From Gammaproteobacteria bacterium (GTDB taxonomy: Bacteria > Pseudomonadota > Gammaproteobacteria > Eutrophobiales > Eutrophobiaceae), in contig JANQNX010000014.1 of assembly GCA_028279365.1 (NCBI GenBank), forward strand, positions 79,921 through 143,920: a stretch of DNA of 64,000 nucleotides, read 5' to 3'. The stretch's first letter is position 1. Each line of letters starts with the position of its first letter. The notes beneath the pieces are model-generated. The model had not been told where the DNA came from and ran no database searches. It worked only from the letters and a program-made list of their open reading frames with translations. Below are positions 26,062 through 33,827 of the stretch, piece after piece. A program made the translations under genes and the position numbers.

Positions 26062-26218
26062 GCGCTTTATTAATCAGACATACAGTCAATTTTGCGCAAC
26101 TTTAACAGATATTGGTGAAAAAGCAGTGAAGATATTTCAATTAAAGGATGAATTCACTTTCATAATGATTGAGAGGGTAATGGGAAATCCTTTTCCCACT
26201 GATGATGCAAGCTATTTG

Positions 26219-26665
26219 TTAGCTGTCAACAATTGAGCTTTTTAAACTCGAAAGTGTTGTGAGCATTTCTTCCTGCTCTTTTTTATTCACTTTGAAGTGG
26301 TTTAAGGTTTGTTTAAGATGTTCCACTGTTTTTGCCCAGTCACTTTCGGTCAAGCCCATGCCTTTATGTGCCTCAAACATAGTCTTACCGTTGTAATGAC
26401 AGGGACCTCCCGTGGTAGCACAGATGAAATCAACCATTAGTTGTCGTACATGCACAAAGCGTGTATCCGGAATGTGTACTAACATTCTGCCAACCTGTTC
26501 ATCTTTAGCAAGTCTGGACATCAGGTCGTCGACCACTAATGCGATGGCATCATAACCACCCAAACGTTGATAAAGGGTTTGATTAGACGCATAGGCCGAA
26601 TTTGTAAGTGATAATACTGCGTAAGCGATAAAAACTAATAATGTACTATGAATAAATCTTTTCAT
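26219..26665 (-). CDS. periplasmic group 1 truncated haemoglobin
   Basis: A 148-residue protein with a Sec signal peptide (cleavage after NSAYA, near residue 26) and a compact globin of about 115 residues. The truncated-globin marks are LYQRLGGYDAIALVVDDL, ATTGGP and the proximal haem ligand His100 in AHKGMGL. By manual alignment with Mycobacterium GlbN the distal Tyr B10 is Met and Gln E11 is Met, so the pocket looks apolar. That argues against tight O2 stabilisation and leaves NO, CO, peroxide or redox chemistry open. Export is unusual for truncated globins. It is the second gene of an operon with the cupin (15 bases between) and resembles the C-terminal domain of the divergent regulator. 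Confidence 0.88.
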   Translation of the reverse strand: MKRFIHSTLLVFIAYAVLSLTNSAYASNQTLYQRLGGYDAIALVVDDLMSRLAKDEQVGRMLVHIPDTRFVHVRQLMVDFICATTGGPCHYNGKTMFEAHKGMGLTESDWAKTVEHLKQTLNHFKVNKKEQEEMLTTLSSLKSSIVDS

Positions 26666-26680
26666 GATTGCTGTTCTCGC

Positions 26681-27151
26681 TTAATAAATCATGTCGAAAG
26701 GTCGTGACCATTTTACGTACATCAGGCAGTAATCCTCTGCGTCACATGTCAACGCATGTTTAGGCGCATTGCCCGGAAAACTGATATAGCCATGACCACT
26801 TTTAAAGTGATGTTTTTTTCCATTTTCACCAATTAGTGTATAAGCACCTTTTATCCATATATAAGTTTCATCACTGGTGTGTGAATGCATCGCTACCTTA
26901 TAACCAGCGGGTGTTTTGATGACGACTTCACTGCCATCCTTGGAAAGATCGCCTCGTATCACAGCGATTTCTGCGCCCGGGGCGAGCCCCTCTACTTCCA
27001 GTGGTTGCCAGACAATTTTATCGAAATCGATAATTGTCTGATCGTGACCAAGTGCAATTGGCTTCAGGTTAGAACCTAGATCGTGACCACTGGCAGAAAA
27101 TGACAGCAGGCCAATCATCATGATTATTAGTAAGTGCAAAACAACATTCAT
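26681..27151 (-). CDS. exported cupin-domain protein
   Basis: A 156-residue protein: signal peptide (residues 1-22), then one small double-stranded beta-helix domain. The candidate metal ligands are His89, His91 and Glu95 in MHSHTSDETYIWIKG and His132 in APKHAL, the standard cupin set. The frame is open 10 codons further, but ATG 27151 is preceded by GAGGAG and begins the signal peptide, so it is preferred. The substrate is unknown; a sensor, metal store or dioxygenase would fit. Its position first behind the -24/-12 promoter, followed by a periplasmic globin, suggests both act on the same redox or gas stress in the periplasm. Confidence 0.85.
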   Translation of the reverse strand: MNVVLHLLIIMMIGLLSFSASGHDLGSNLKPIALGHDQTIIDFDKIVWQPLEVEGLAPGAEIAVIRGDLSKDGSEVVIKTPAGYKVAMHSHTSDETYIWIKGAYTLIGENGKKHHFKSGHGYISFPGNAPKHALTCDAEDYCLMYVKWSRPFDMIY

Positions 27152-27233
27152 TGGTTTCTCCTCAAATGCATAGTTAATCAATGTGATTGCTCCAGAATGT
27201 AGCGTTGGCTCTATTCTTGAACAGACTAACTAT

Positions 27234-27249
27234 GGCAAGCGTTATGCCA
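27234..27249 (-). promoter_or_regulatory. sigma-54 (-24/-12) promoter of the cupin-globin operon
   Basis: Read leftward: TGGCATAACGCTTGCC. It has GG (-24) and GC (-12) with exactly 10 bases between and keeps the TTGC element. It deviates from TGGCAC-N5-TTGC only at the final C/T of the first box. The start of transcription would be near 27224, leaving a leader of about 70 bases before the ATG at 27151. It lies between the cupin gene and a divergent sigma-54 activator, the classical arrangement for a local activator and its target. Confidence 0.75.
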
Positions 27250-27370
27250 TCAACGTAGATTTAATAAAAATATATATAAAACAATTAGTTATTGATATTT
27301 TGGCAAAATGATGGAGGGTGAGCATTTATCAATATACGTAAATTAATCAAATTACATAAAAGAAAATCAT

Positions 27371-27388
27371 TAAATTTCATGAAATTTA
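27371..27388. promoter_or_regulatory. perfect 18-bp palindrome, candidate activator-binding site
   Basis: TAAATTTCATGAAATTTA reads the same on both strands over all 18 positions. It lies about 130 bp upstream of the -24 box, the usual distance for an enhancer of a sigma-54 promoter, and 48 bp before the ATG of the activator gene. It also overlaps a possible promoter of that gene (TATAAA at 27391-27396), so it could mediate both activation and autoregulation. No second full copy is seen. Confidence 0.5.
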
Positions 27389-27435
27389 GCTATAAATAAC
27401 AATGAAAATCCGTTTATTAAACTTTGGAGATTTAA

Positions 27436-29244
27436 ATGTTGAGCAATAATTTAAGTCATCAAGCATTTTCACTGGATATCAATATGTTGCCGTTTATGAT
27501 CTGTGTAACCGATTGGGATGGCCGTATTAAAAGTGGGAATAATGTGTTTAATCGTGAAGTCAGTCTGGAAAATGATAAACACGGTGTCGACAGACTTAGT
27601 GACTATTTTTCACCTGTTAGCCGTTTGGAAACCTATATCAATAATAAAGATCGCCTTGAAGGCGGTCAGTTGGAAGTGTATGTAAAAAAAAATAAAAATG
27701 ATAAGACACGATTTATTGCTAACACACGATTAATTAATCAGTCGCAATCAGAATACGACATACTCTGGTCAATCATTGATGTAACAAAATTTTACCAGAG
27801 CGTTAAGGAAAAAGAGAACGCCTTAAAAGAGCTGGATGATTTGAATTCGAAGCTGTTGCTGGAAAGAAATTATCTCAGAGAAGAAAAACGGCAGATTAAA
27901 GATGTCGGTGATATGGTGGGTAAGAGTCCGGCCCTGTTGCAAATGGTTGAGCGCATCAAATCAGTCGCAGAAACTGATGCCTCCGTTTTAATTACAGGTG
28001 AGTCAGGGTCCGGAAAAGAATTGGTAGCGCGATTAATTCATGAGAAAAGTAAGCGCTATGAAGCACCGCTGGTTACCGTTAACTGTGCCTCGATACCAAC
28101 TGAGTTATTTGAAAGTGAATTTTTCGGTCACATAAAAGGTGCTTTTTCAGGCGCGGTTCAGGATCGCATTGGTCGTTTTGAGCTAGCTAATAAGGGCACA
28201 TTGTTTCTTGATGAGGTTGGCGAGATTCCCTATGACTTGCAAAGTAAGCTATTACGTTCAATTCAACAAAAATCGTTTGAACGAGTCGGGCAAAATATTA
28301 CCCGTGAAGTTGATGTAAGAATTATTGCAGCGACCAATCGTGATCTGGAGAGCGAAATTGAGCACGGTCGTTTCAGAGAAGACTTCTATTATCGTTTAAG
28401 TGTGTTCCCTATTGCCGTACCTCCGTTGCGTAAACGTATGGATGATATTGTGCCATTGGCACAATATTTTGTTGAACAGGCCAAATCTGAATTCGGTAAA
28501 CAAGTTGGGAGTCTTAATAAAGAACAACTGATCATGCTACAGGAATATGACTGGCCTGGTAACATTCGCGAGCTTAAAAATGTAATTGAGAGGGCAGTAA
28601 TATTATCAGACGGTATCATCCGACTTGATCTGGCTTTGCCCGAACAGGCTCTGAGACAAATCGGCACGGGATTGCGAACTATCCAGATAACTAATCAGGT
28701 AAATGTCATTCCTGAAAAAGCTGTCAGACAGATAGAAATCAATAACATTCTTAACGCACTGGAAATGACTGGATGGCGCATATCAGGTGCTAAAGGTGCT
28801 GCTGAATTGCTACAGATGAATGCATCAACCCTTAGTTCTAAAGTCAAAGCATTGGGTCTGAAAAAACCGGATTCGAATTCACTGTATTATCGCATTGGTG
28901 GCATTAAAAATATTACTGCTATTGTTGATGAGTTACTTGCACGTCTCCGCTCAGACCAACAGCTTGGTCGACATTGGCAAAACAGGGGTATCGACAGTAT
29001 CAGAATGGAAAAGAAATACTTGATTGATTATTTTTGCGAGATAAGCGGCGGACCCTATAAATACACAGGTAGGGACATGCTTAGCGTTCATAAGGGAATG
29101 GGAGTCAATGAAAAAGACTGGAAGATTCTAATACAGCATTTTCTAAAAGTATTATCGAATGCTGGTGTTGAACAGCAAATCTCGGAGGAATTATTAGAGA
29201 TAATCAGTGATAGTAAAAACCAGATTGTCGAGCAAAAAAAATAG
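27436..29244 (+). CDS. sigma-54 activator with C-terminal truncated haemoglobin domain
   Basis: A 602-residue regulator. Residues about 15-115 resemble a PAS domain (PFMICVTDWDGRI...WSIIDVTKFY), then a short coiled coil to 155. The AAA+ domain (160-395) has Walker A GESGSGKE (188-195), Walker B LFLDE (256-260) and the sigma-54 contact loop as GAFSGA (235-240; GAFTGA is usual). A Fis-type helix-turn-helix lies at 432-476. Residues 481-590 are a truncated haemoglobin (YYRIGGIKNITAIVDELL, EISGGP, proximal His552 in VHKGMGV). By manual alignment B10 is Leu501 and E11 Leu529, an apolar pocket as in the periplasmic globin next door. Known globin-coupled sensors carry the globin at the N terminus; placement after the DNA-binding domain is unusual. 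It probably turns haem ligand or redox state into transcription of the divergent cupin-globin operon. ATG has GGAGA 6 bases upstream. Confidence 0.9.
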   Translation: MLSNNLSHQAFSLDINMLPFMICVTDWDGRIKSGNNVFNREVSLENDKHGVDRLSDYFSPVSRLETYINNKDRLEGGQLEVYVKKNKNDKTRFIANTRLINQSQSEYDILWSIIDVTKFYQSVKEKENALKELDDLNSKLLLERNYLREEKRQIKDVGDMVGKSPALLQMVERIKSVAETDASVLITGESGSGKELVARLIHEKSKRYEAPLVTVNCASIPTELFESEFFGHIKGAFSGAVQDRIGRFELANKGTLFLDEVGEIPYDLQSKLLRSIQQKSFERVGQNITREVDVRIIAATNRDLESEIEHGRFREDFYYRLSVFPIAVPPLRKRMDDIVPLAQYFVEQAKSEFGKQVGSLNKEQLIMLQEYDWPGNIRELKNVIERAVILSDGIIRLDLALPEQALRQIGTGLRTIQITNQVNVIPEKAVRQIEINNILNALEMTGWRISGAKGAAELLQMNASTLSSKVKALGLKKPDSNSLYYRIGGIKNITAIVDELLARLRSDQQLGRHWQNRGIDSIRMEKKYLIDYFCEISGGPYKYTGRDMLSVHKGMGVNEKDWKILIQHFLKVLSNAGVEQQISEELLEIISDSKNQIVEQKK

Positions 29245-29263
29245 AACAATAAACGGGTTTTGC

Positions 29264-30928
29264 TTAACTGACTTCCAGCATCTTTTCTGCATTGGCACGA
29301 CTTTCATCAGTAATCTTCATGCCAGCTAACATGCGTGCAATTTCATTAATACGTTGTTCTTTATTCAATGCGTTAACTTGAGTGAATGTTTCACCTGCTT
29401 CCGATCTTTTTTCAACGAGTAAATGATGATCGCCACATGAAGCAACCTGAGCGAGATGCGTTACGCAGAGTATTTGCCTCTGTTCAGCGAGGCTTGAAAG
29501 CAGTTTACCTACAACCTCGGCAATACCACCACTGATACCGGTATCAACTTCGTCGAAAATCATCGTCGGCACGTCATTGTCACTTGAGCTGATGATTTGA
29601 ATGGCGAGACTGAGTCGCGATAACTCGCCACCGGAAGCAATCTTGTTTAATGGTTTTAACGGTTGCCCGGGATTAGTCGATACCATAAACGTGATCTTAT
29701 CGATGCCGTGTTCACGCGGTGTCAAGTTGTCGGTCTCGGTAACAACATCGATTTGGAAACTGCCGGCAATACCCAGTTCATGCATTTTTTCCGTCACTGC
29801 TTCGGATAGATCATCGGCAGCAGTGCCTCGTTTGCTACTCAAATCATTAGCCAGCTTAAAGTAATCCTGCGTTACTAAGTCTAATTGTTCGGACAAACTG
29901 TCAAAATCATCCTGACCTTGCTCCATATCAGACAGTTCTTTTTCGAGAGCTTGCATGTGTTGATAAAGCGACTCAGGATTGACTTTATGTTTTCTCGCCA
30001 GCTCATGCAGTTTGTCCAGCCGCTGTTCAATACTGATCAATTGTTCCGGGTCTGTATCAGTGCGTTGTAAATAGTCACGCAGCTCGAGCACGGCTTCTTC
30101 AATTTGAATATGTGCATTGCCTAACAGCTGAGCGATGTTAACCAGTGCATCATCGAATTCGCTGAGTTCTGACAGATTGCGTTGATGTTGGCTAAGCTGT
30201 ACATCAATTGACCTGTCCGATTCGGACAGTTCTGCCAATGCCGTTTGACAAGCGGATAACAATTGCTGCGAATGACTCAAACGTTTATGTGTGTCAGATA
30301 ACTCGGCAAATTCATTTTCACCAATATTGAGTTCTCTCAATTCATCAATCTGGTAACGTAATAAATTCAGGCGTGCATCATAGTCGTCGCCGACATGGTT
30401 AAATTCCGTAAGCTTATTGTTGATGGATTTCCACTCGTTAAACTTTTCCAGTACCGAATGCTGTAATGAATTGTAGTCACCGTAGTTATCCAACAGCTGT
30501 CGCTGCGTTGCTGAACGCGCCAATGTTTGGTGTGCATGTTGTCCGTGAATTTCAATCAACGATTCACCGATCTCTCTGAGTACCTGGATAGGCACGGGGC
30601 TGTTATTGAGGTAGGCGCGAGAACGTCCATCACGACTGACGATACGACGTATGTAAAGTTCATCATCGACGTTTAAATCCATCTCTGCCAGTTTGGTTCG
30701 AAGCCCCGGTAAATTAGCCAGTGAAAAAATGGCTGTCACCTCAGTATTGTTATTTTCACCGCGGATGAGTGTCGTGTCGGCACGATCACCGAGGATTAAA
30801 CCTAATGCGTCTAACAGGATCGATTTTCCCGCTCCGGTTTCACCAGTGAGCACGGTCATACCACTGGCTAGATCAATATCGAGCTGGTCGATAACGGCAA
30901 GGTCATTAATGACCAGTTGGTGTAGCAA
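29264..30928 (-). CDS. recN: DNA repair protein RecN
   Basis: A 554-residue SMC-like ATPase of normal RecN length. Walker A is GETGAGKS near residue 30, the signature SGGELSRLSLAI and Walker B MIFDEVDTGI are in the C-terminal third, and coiled coils lie between. RecN is recruited to double-strand breaks and helps bring homologous DNA together for RecA. It starts 2 bases after nadK ends, the same pairing as in E. coli. It is convergent with the globin regulator. Confidence 0.97.
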   Translation of the reverse strand: MLHQLVINDLAVIDQLDIDLASGMTVLTGETGAGKSILLDALGLILGDRADTTLIRGENNNTEVTAIFSLANLPGLRTKLAEMDLNVDDELYIRRIVSRDGRSRAYLNNSPVPIQVLREIGESLIEIHGQHAHQTLARSATQRQLLDNYGDYNSLQHSVLEKFNEWKSINNKLTEFNHVGDDYDARLNLLRYQIDELRELNIGENEFAELSDTHKRLSHSQQLLSACQTALAELSESDRSIDVQLSQHQRNLSELSEFDDALVNIAQLLGNAHIQIEEAVLELRDYLQRTDTDPEQLISIEQRLDKLHELARKHKVNPESLYQHMQALEKELSDMEQGQDDFDSLSEQLDLVTQDYFKLANDLSSKRGTAADDLSEAVTEKMHELGIAGSFQIDVVTETDNLTPREHGIDKITFMVSTNPGQPLKPLNKIASGGELSRLSLAIQIISSSDNDVPTMIFDEVDTGISGGIAEVVGKLLSSLAEQRQILCVTHLAQVASCGDHHLLVEKRSEAGETFTQVNALNKEQRINEIARMLAGMKITDESRANAEKMLEVS

Positions 30929-30930
30929 GC

Positions 30931-31797
30931 TTATTTACTCCAGTGCAGTTTTTCACGAAGTATATGAAACTGATCGTGCTCAGGCGGGTGAATCAAACGG
31001 ATCTTTTTATCCTTTTTACTGACTTTGATACGATCCGCAGGTGCTAATTCCAGTTTTATCTCACCATCGAAGGTTAGGCGCGCATGATCGATTTCTCGGG
31101 TACCCACTGTTACCTCTATAACACTGTCGCCATTGACTACGATGGGCCGGTTGGTTAACGAATGCGGACAAATTGGTACCAGCAGTAAAGCATCCAGCGC
31201 CGGATGTACAACCGGGCCTCCTCCAGAGAGGGCATATGCAGTTGAGCCAGTAGGGGTAGAGACAATCATGCCATCCGAACGATGACGGTGCACGAACGAA
31301 CCGTTGATATAAGTTTCCAGCTCGACCAGTCTGGCAATATTCCATTTTTGAATAATGACATCATTAAAGGCATAACCTTCAAAAATACTGACGTCATTTC
31401 GAAACACTTGACCCTGCAGTAAAAAGCGAACGTCATCGACATAATCGCCATCAAGAATGGCATCCATGTTATGCGCAATATCATCAGCCGGAATGTCTGA
31501 CAGAAAGCCGACATGACCGAGGTTGATGCCCAGTAAAGGCACATCTAAATCACAAAGCAGGTGCGAGGCCATGAGCATGGTGCCGTCACCACCAATCGCT
31601 ATGACGAGATCGCAATGTTTGCCCAACTCGTCTTGAGGGAACACCTCAAATTCGCCAGTTGTAACCAATTCAGCGCAGCAATTGTCAAGAATAATAGTGC
31701 GTTGTTTTGAACCGAGATAGCTGACCAGTTGTGTCAGGGTTTCACTGACGGTCTTGACCCCGGAGTTAGTAATTATACCTATGCGATCAAACATCAA
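30931..31797 (-). CDS. nadK: NAD kinase
   Basis: A 288-residue enzyme that makes NADP from NAD with ATP. The GGDGTM motif, NLGHVGFL, and the later TPTGSTAYALSGGGPVVHP and NRPIVV are standard NAD-kinase motifs. Product NADP feeds the NADP-linked isocitrate dehydrogenase and DapB found in the same window. It is the first gene of nadK-recN and is divergent from hrcA. Confidence 0.97.
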   Translation of the reverse strand: MMFDRIGIITNSGVKTVSETLTQLVSYLGSKQRTIILDNCCAELVTTGEFEVFPQDELGKHCDLVIAIGGDGTMLMASHLLCDLDVPLLGINLGHVGFLSDIPADDIAHNMDAILDGDYVDDVRFLLQGQVFRNDVSIFEGYAFNDVIIQKWNIARLVELETYINGSFVHRHRSDGMIVSTPTGSTAYALSGGGPVVHPALDALLLVPICPHSLTNRPIVVNGDSVIEVTVGTREIDHARLTFDGEIKLELAPADRIKVSKKDKKIRLIHPPEHDQFHILREKLHWSK

Positions 31798-31909
31798 ATA
31801 ACGCCATCATTTTTATCGTGCTGGCAAACATAGCATGCTCTGACTGAGTCACCAACAATCGCTGAATTGGCTCATTTTGGTGCCGTTATGACAATTTCCC
31901 AAAACAGAT

Positions 31910-31936
31910 TTTGCACTCAGTCATATGGAGTGCTAA
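31910..31936. promoter_or_regulatory. CIRCE operator upstream of hrcA
   Basis: TTTGCACTC, nine bases, then GAGTGCTAA. The CIRCE consensus is TTAGCACTC-N9-GAGTGCTAA, so 17 of 18 arm positions match. It ends 38 bases before the hrcA ATG. It is the binding site of HrcA, which therefore represses its own gene and those read from it. Confidence 0.9.
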
Positions 31937-31974
31937 ATTTCACCGCATAATCTTGATTTATCTGTTTTTTATTT

Positions 31975-33036
31975 ATGGCAGCTAATACAGAGTCTTCTTT
32001 ATTACCAGAACGAAGTTTGCATCTCTTTAAACTGCTGGTAGAGCATTTTATTGAGGATGGGCAACCGGTCGGGTCTCGCACCCTGGCCAAGGATTCGGAT
32101 TTGAATCTCAGTCCGGCAACGATTCGTAATGTGATGGCCGACCTGGAGGATTTCGGCTTATTACAATCACCCCATACCTCAGCAGGTCGCGTCCCGACTG
32201 CGAGAGGTTATCGCTTGTTTGTCGATAATCTGCTCAGGGTCAACGATCTGAAGTCTGTTGAAGTTGAGACGATTGCTAATCGGTTGGCCCCTAGCGGCGA
32301 TTTTTCCGAATTGATGAAACGGACTTCCTCGATGCTTTCTGATATCACCCAGTTAGCGGGTGTGGTGATGCTGCCGCGTTCCTCCAAGTCGACATTGCAG
32401 CATATTGAGTTTGTCTCACTGTCGTCCAATCGTGTCCTGGTTATTTTGGTTGTGAACGACCGCGAAATTCAAAACCGCATTATTAATACGGACAAGATAT
32501 ACACTAGCTCTGAATTGCAACAAGTCTCCAACTACTTGAATGAACTCTTTGCCGGTAAAGAACTGACTGCTGTGCGCAAGACCATCATCGAAGAGATGGA
32601 AAGGATGAAGGACGAGGTGAATGAGCTGATGCAGACGGCGATTCATGTCGCACAGCGGGCGTTTGAAACCGACCAGGAAAAACAGGGCAGTGATGATTTA
32701 TTCTTCTCTGGTCAGACCAATCTGATGGATGTGGCTGAGCTTTGCAGCGTTGATAAACTGAAAAAACTGTTTGAAACCTTTAACCATAAGCGTGATGTGC
32801 TGCATTTGCTTGAGCAGGCTATTAATGCAGAAGGCATGCAGATATTTATTGGTGAGGAATCGGGCTACGAAGTGTTTGATAATTGTAGCGTTGTCACCTC
32901 TCCGTATGAGGTTGATGGAGAGATCCTTGGCGTACTCGGCGTGATTGGTCCGACACGTATGCATTACGATCGCGTTATCCCGATTGTCGATATTACGGCA
33001 AAAATGTTGGGTTTCGCCTTGAACTCTAAAAACTAA
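31975..33036 (+). CDS. hrcA: heat-inducible transcription repressor HrcA
   Basis: A 353-residue repressor. The N-terminal winged helix (LLVEHFIEDGQPVGSRTLAK, LSPATIRNVMADLEDFGLL, SPHTSAGRVPTARGYRLFVD) is typical for HrcA. The GAF-like inserted region follows. HrcA binds CIRCE and needs GroEL for activity. The presence of HrcA in a gammaproteobacterium adds a repressor to the sigma-32 activator system; a sigma-32-type promoter is found before dnaK. grpE follows in 70 bases. Confidence 0.97.
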   Translation: MAANTESSLLPERSLHLFKLLVEHFIEDGQPVGSRTLAKDSDLNLSPATIRNVMADLEDFGLLQSPHTSAGRVPTARGYRLFVDNLLRVNDLKSVEVETIANRLAPSGDFSELMKRTSSMLSDITQLAGVVMLPRSSKSTLQHIEFVSLSSNRVLVILVVNDREIQNRIINTDKIYTSSELQQVSNYLNELFAGKELTAVRKTIIEEMERMKDEVNELMQTAIHVAQRAFETDQEKQGSDDLFFSGQTNLMDVAELCSVDKLKKLFETFNHKRDVLHLLEQAINAEGMQIFIGEESGYEVFDNCSVVTSPYEVDGEILGVLGVIGPTRMHYDRVIPIVDITAKMLGFALNSKN

Positions 33037-33106
33037 TCCCCATTTACATTGCTAACAACGCCTTGGCTGGTGGCGGTGTTCTATTGTCTTATAAAAGAGG
33101 TTAATC

Positions 33107-33727
33107 ATGTCAGATCAGGAAAAAGAAGTAGTGCAGGAACCGGAGTTGGATTCAGCTGAGCAGAAGCCTGCAGAATCATCCGCCCAGGCAGATACGCCCG
33201 AGGCAGCAGTTGAAAACGATGCCAACATCGCGGACCGGGAAGCAGATGAAGCTAGCAGTGATGAGATAGAGAATTTGCGTTCCGAGTTAGAGCAGGAAAA
33301 GCAAAAAACCGAAGAAAGCAGGGATTTAGCGCTGCGAACCCAGGCAGAAATGGAAAACCTTCGCAAGCGCACGGTGCGTGACGTTGAAAACGCGCATAAA
33401 TATGCATTGGAAAAATTCGTCAATGAACTGTTGCCCATCATCGACAGTATGGAACTCGGTATGAATGCAGCTGAAACCGCTGAAAATGCAAACGATATTA
33501 AACAGGGCATGGAACTGACATTAAAAATGTTTTCGTCAGCATTGGAAAAATTTGGCGTCAAAGTGGTGCATCCTGAAGGTGAGAAATTCAATCCTGAGCT
33601 ACATGAGGCAGTCTCAATGCAGGAAATTGAAGGCAAGGAATCCGGCACCGTTGTTAGCGTGATGCAGAAAGGCTATGAATTGAATGGGCGGCTGGTCAGA
33701 CCAGCAATGGTGATGGTGGCAAAATAA
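33107..33727 (+). CDS. grpE: nucleotide exchange factor GrpE
   Basis: A 206-residue protein. A long acidic, disordered N-terminal region of about 60 residues precedes the coiled coil (EQEKQKTEESRDLALRTQAE), then EMENLRKRTVRDVENAHKYA and the beta domain with GEKFNPELHEAVSM and GYELNGRLVRPAMV. GrpE dimers release ADP from DnaK. It stands between hrcA and dnaK as in many bacteria. A GAGGT ribosome site precedes the ATG. Confidence 0.97.
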   Translation: MSDQEKEVVQEPELDSAEQKPAESSAQADTPEAAVENDANIADREADEASSDEIENLRSELEQEKQKTEESRDLALRTQAEMENLRKRTVRDVENAHKYALEKFVNELLPIIDSMELGMNAAETAENANDIKQGMELTLKMFSSALEKFGVKVVHPEGEKFNPELHEAVSMQEIEGKESGTVVSVMQKGYELNGRLVRPAMVMVAK

Positions 33728-33749
33728 TGACAACAAACCAGCTTGAATG

Positions 33750-33778
33750 CTTGAAAAACAGCAAGCTGTCCTCATTTA
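33750..33778 (+). promoter_or_regulatory. sigma-32 type heat-shock promoter of dnaK
   Basis: CTTGAAA, a 13-base spacer, then CCTCATTTA. The sigma-32 consensus is CTTGAAA with CCCCATNTA at 11-16 bases, so only one position of the -10 is off. It lies about 50 bases before the dnaK ATG. An inverted pair CAGCTTG/CAAGCTG (33739-33768) overlaps the promoter and could form a hairpin in readthrough RNA from grpE. Confidence 0.6.
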
Positions 33779-33827
33779 TTAATCAACATTTATATTATTA
33801 GAAAACTATCAGTTTTGGAGAAAAAGA

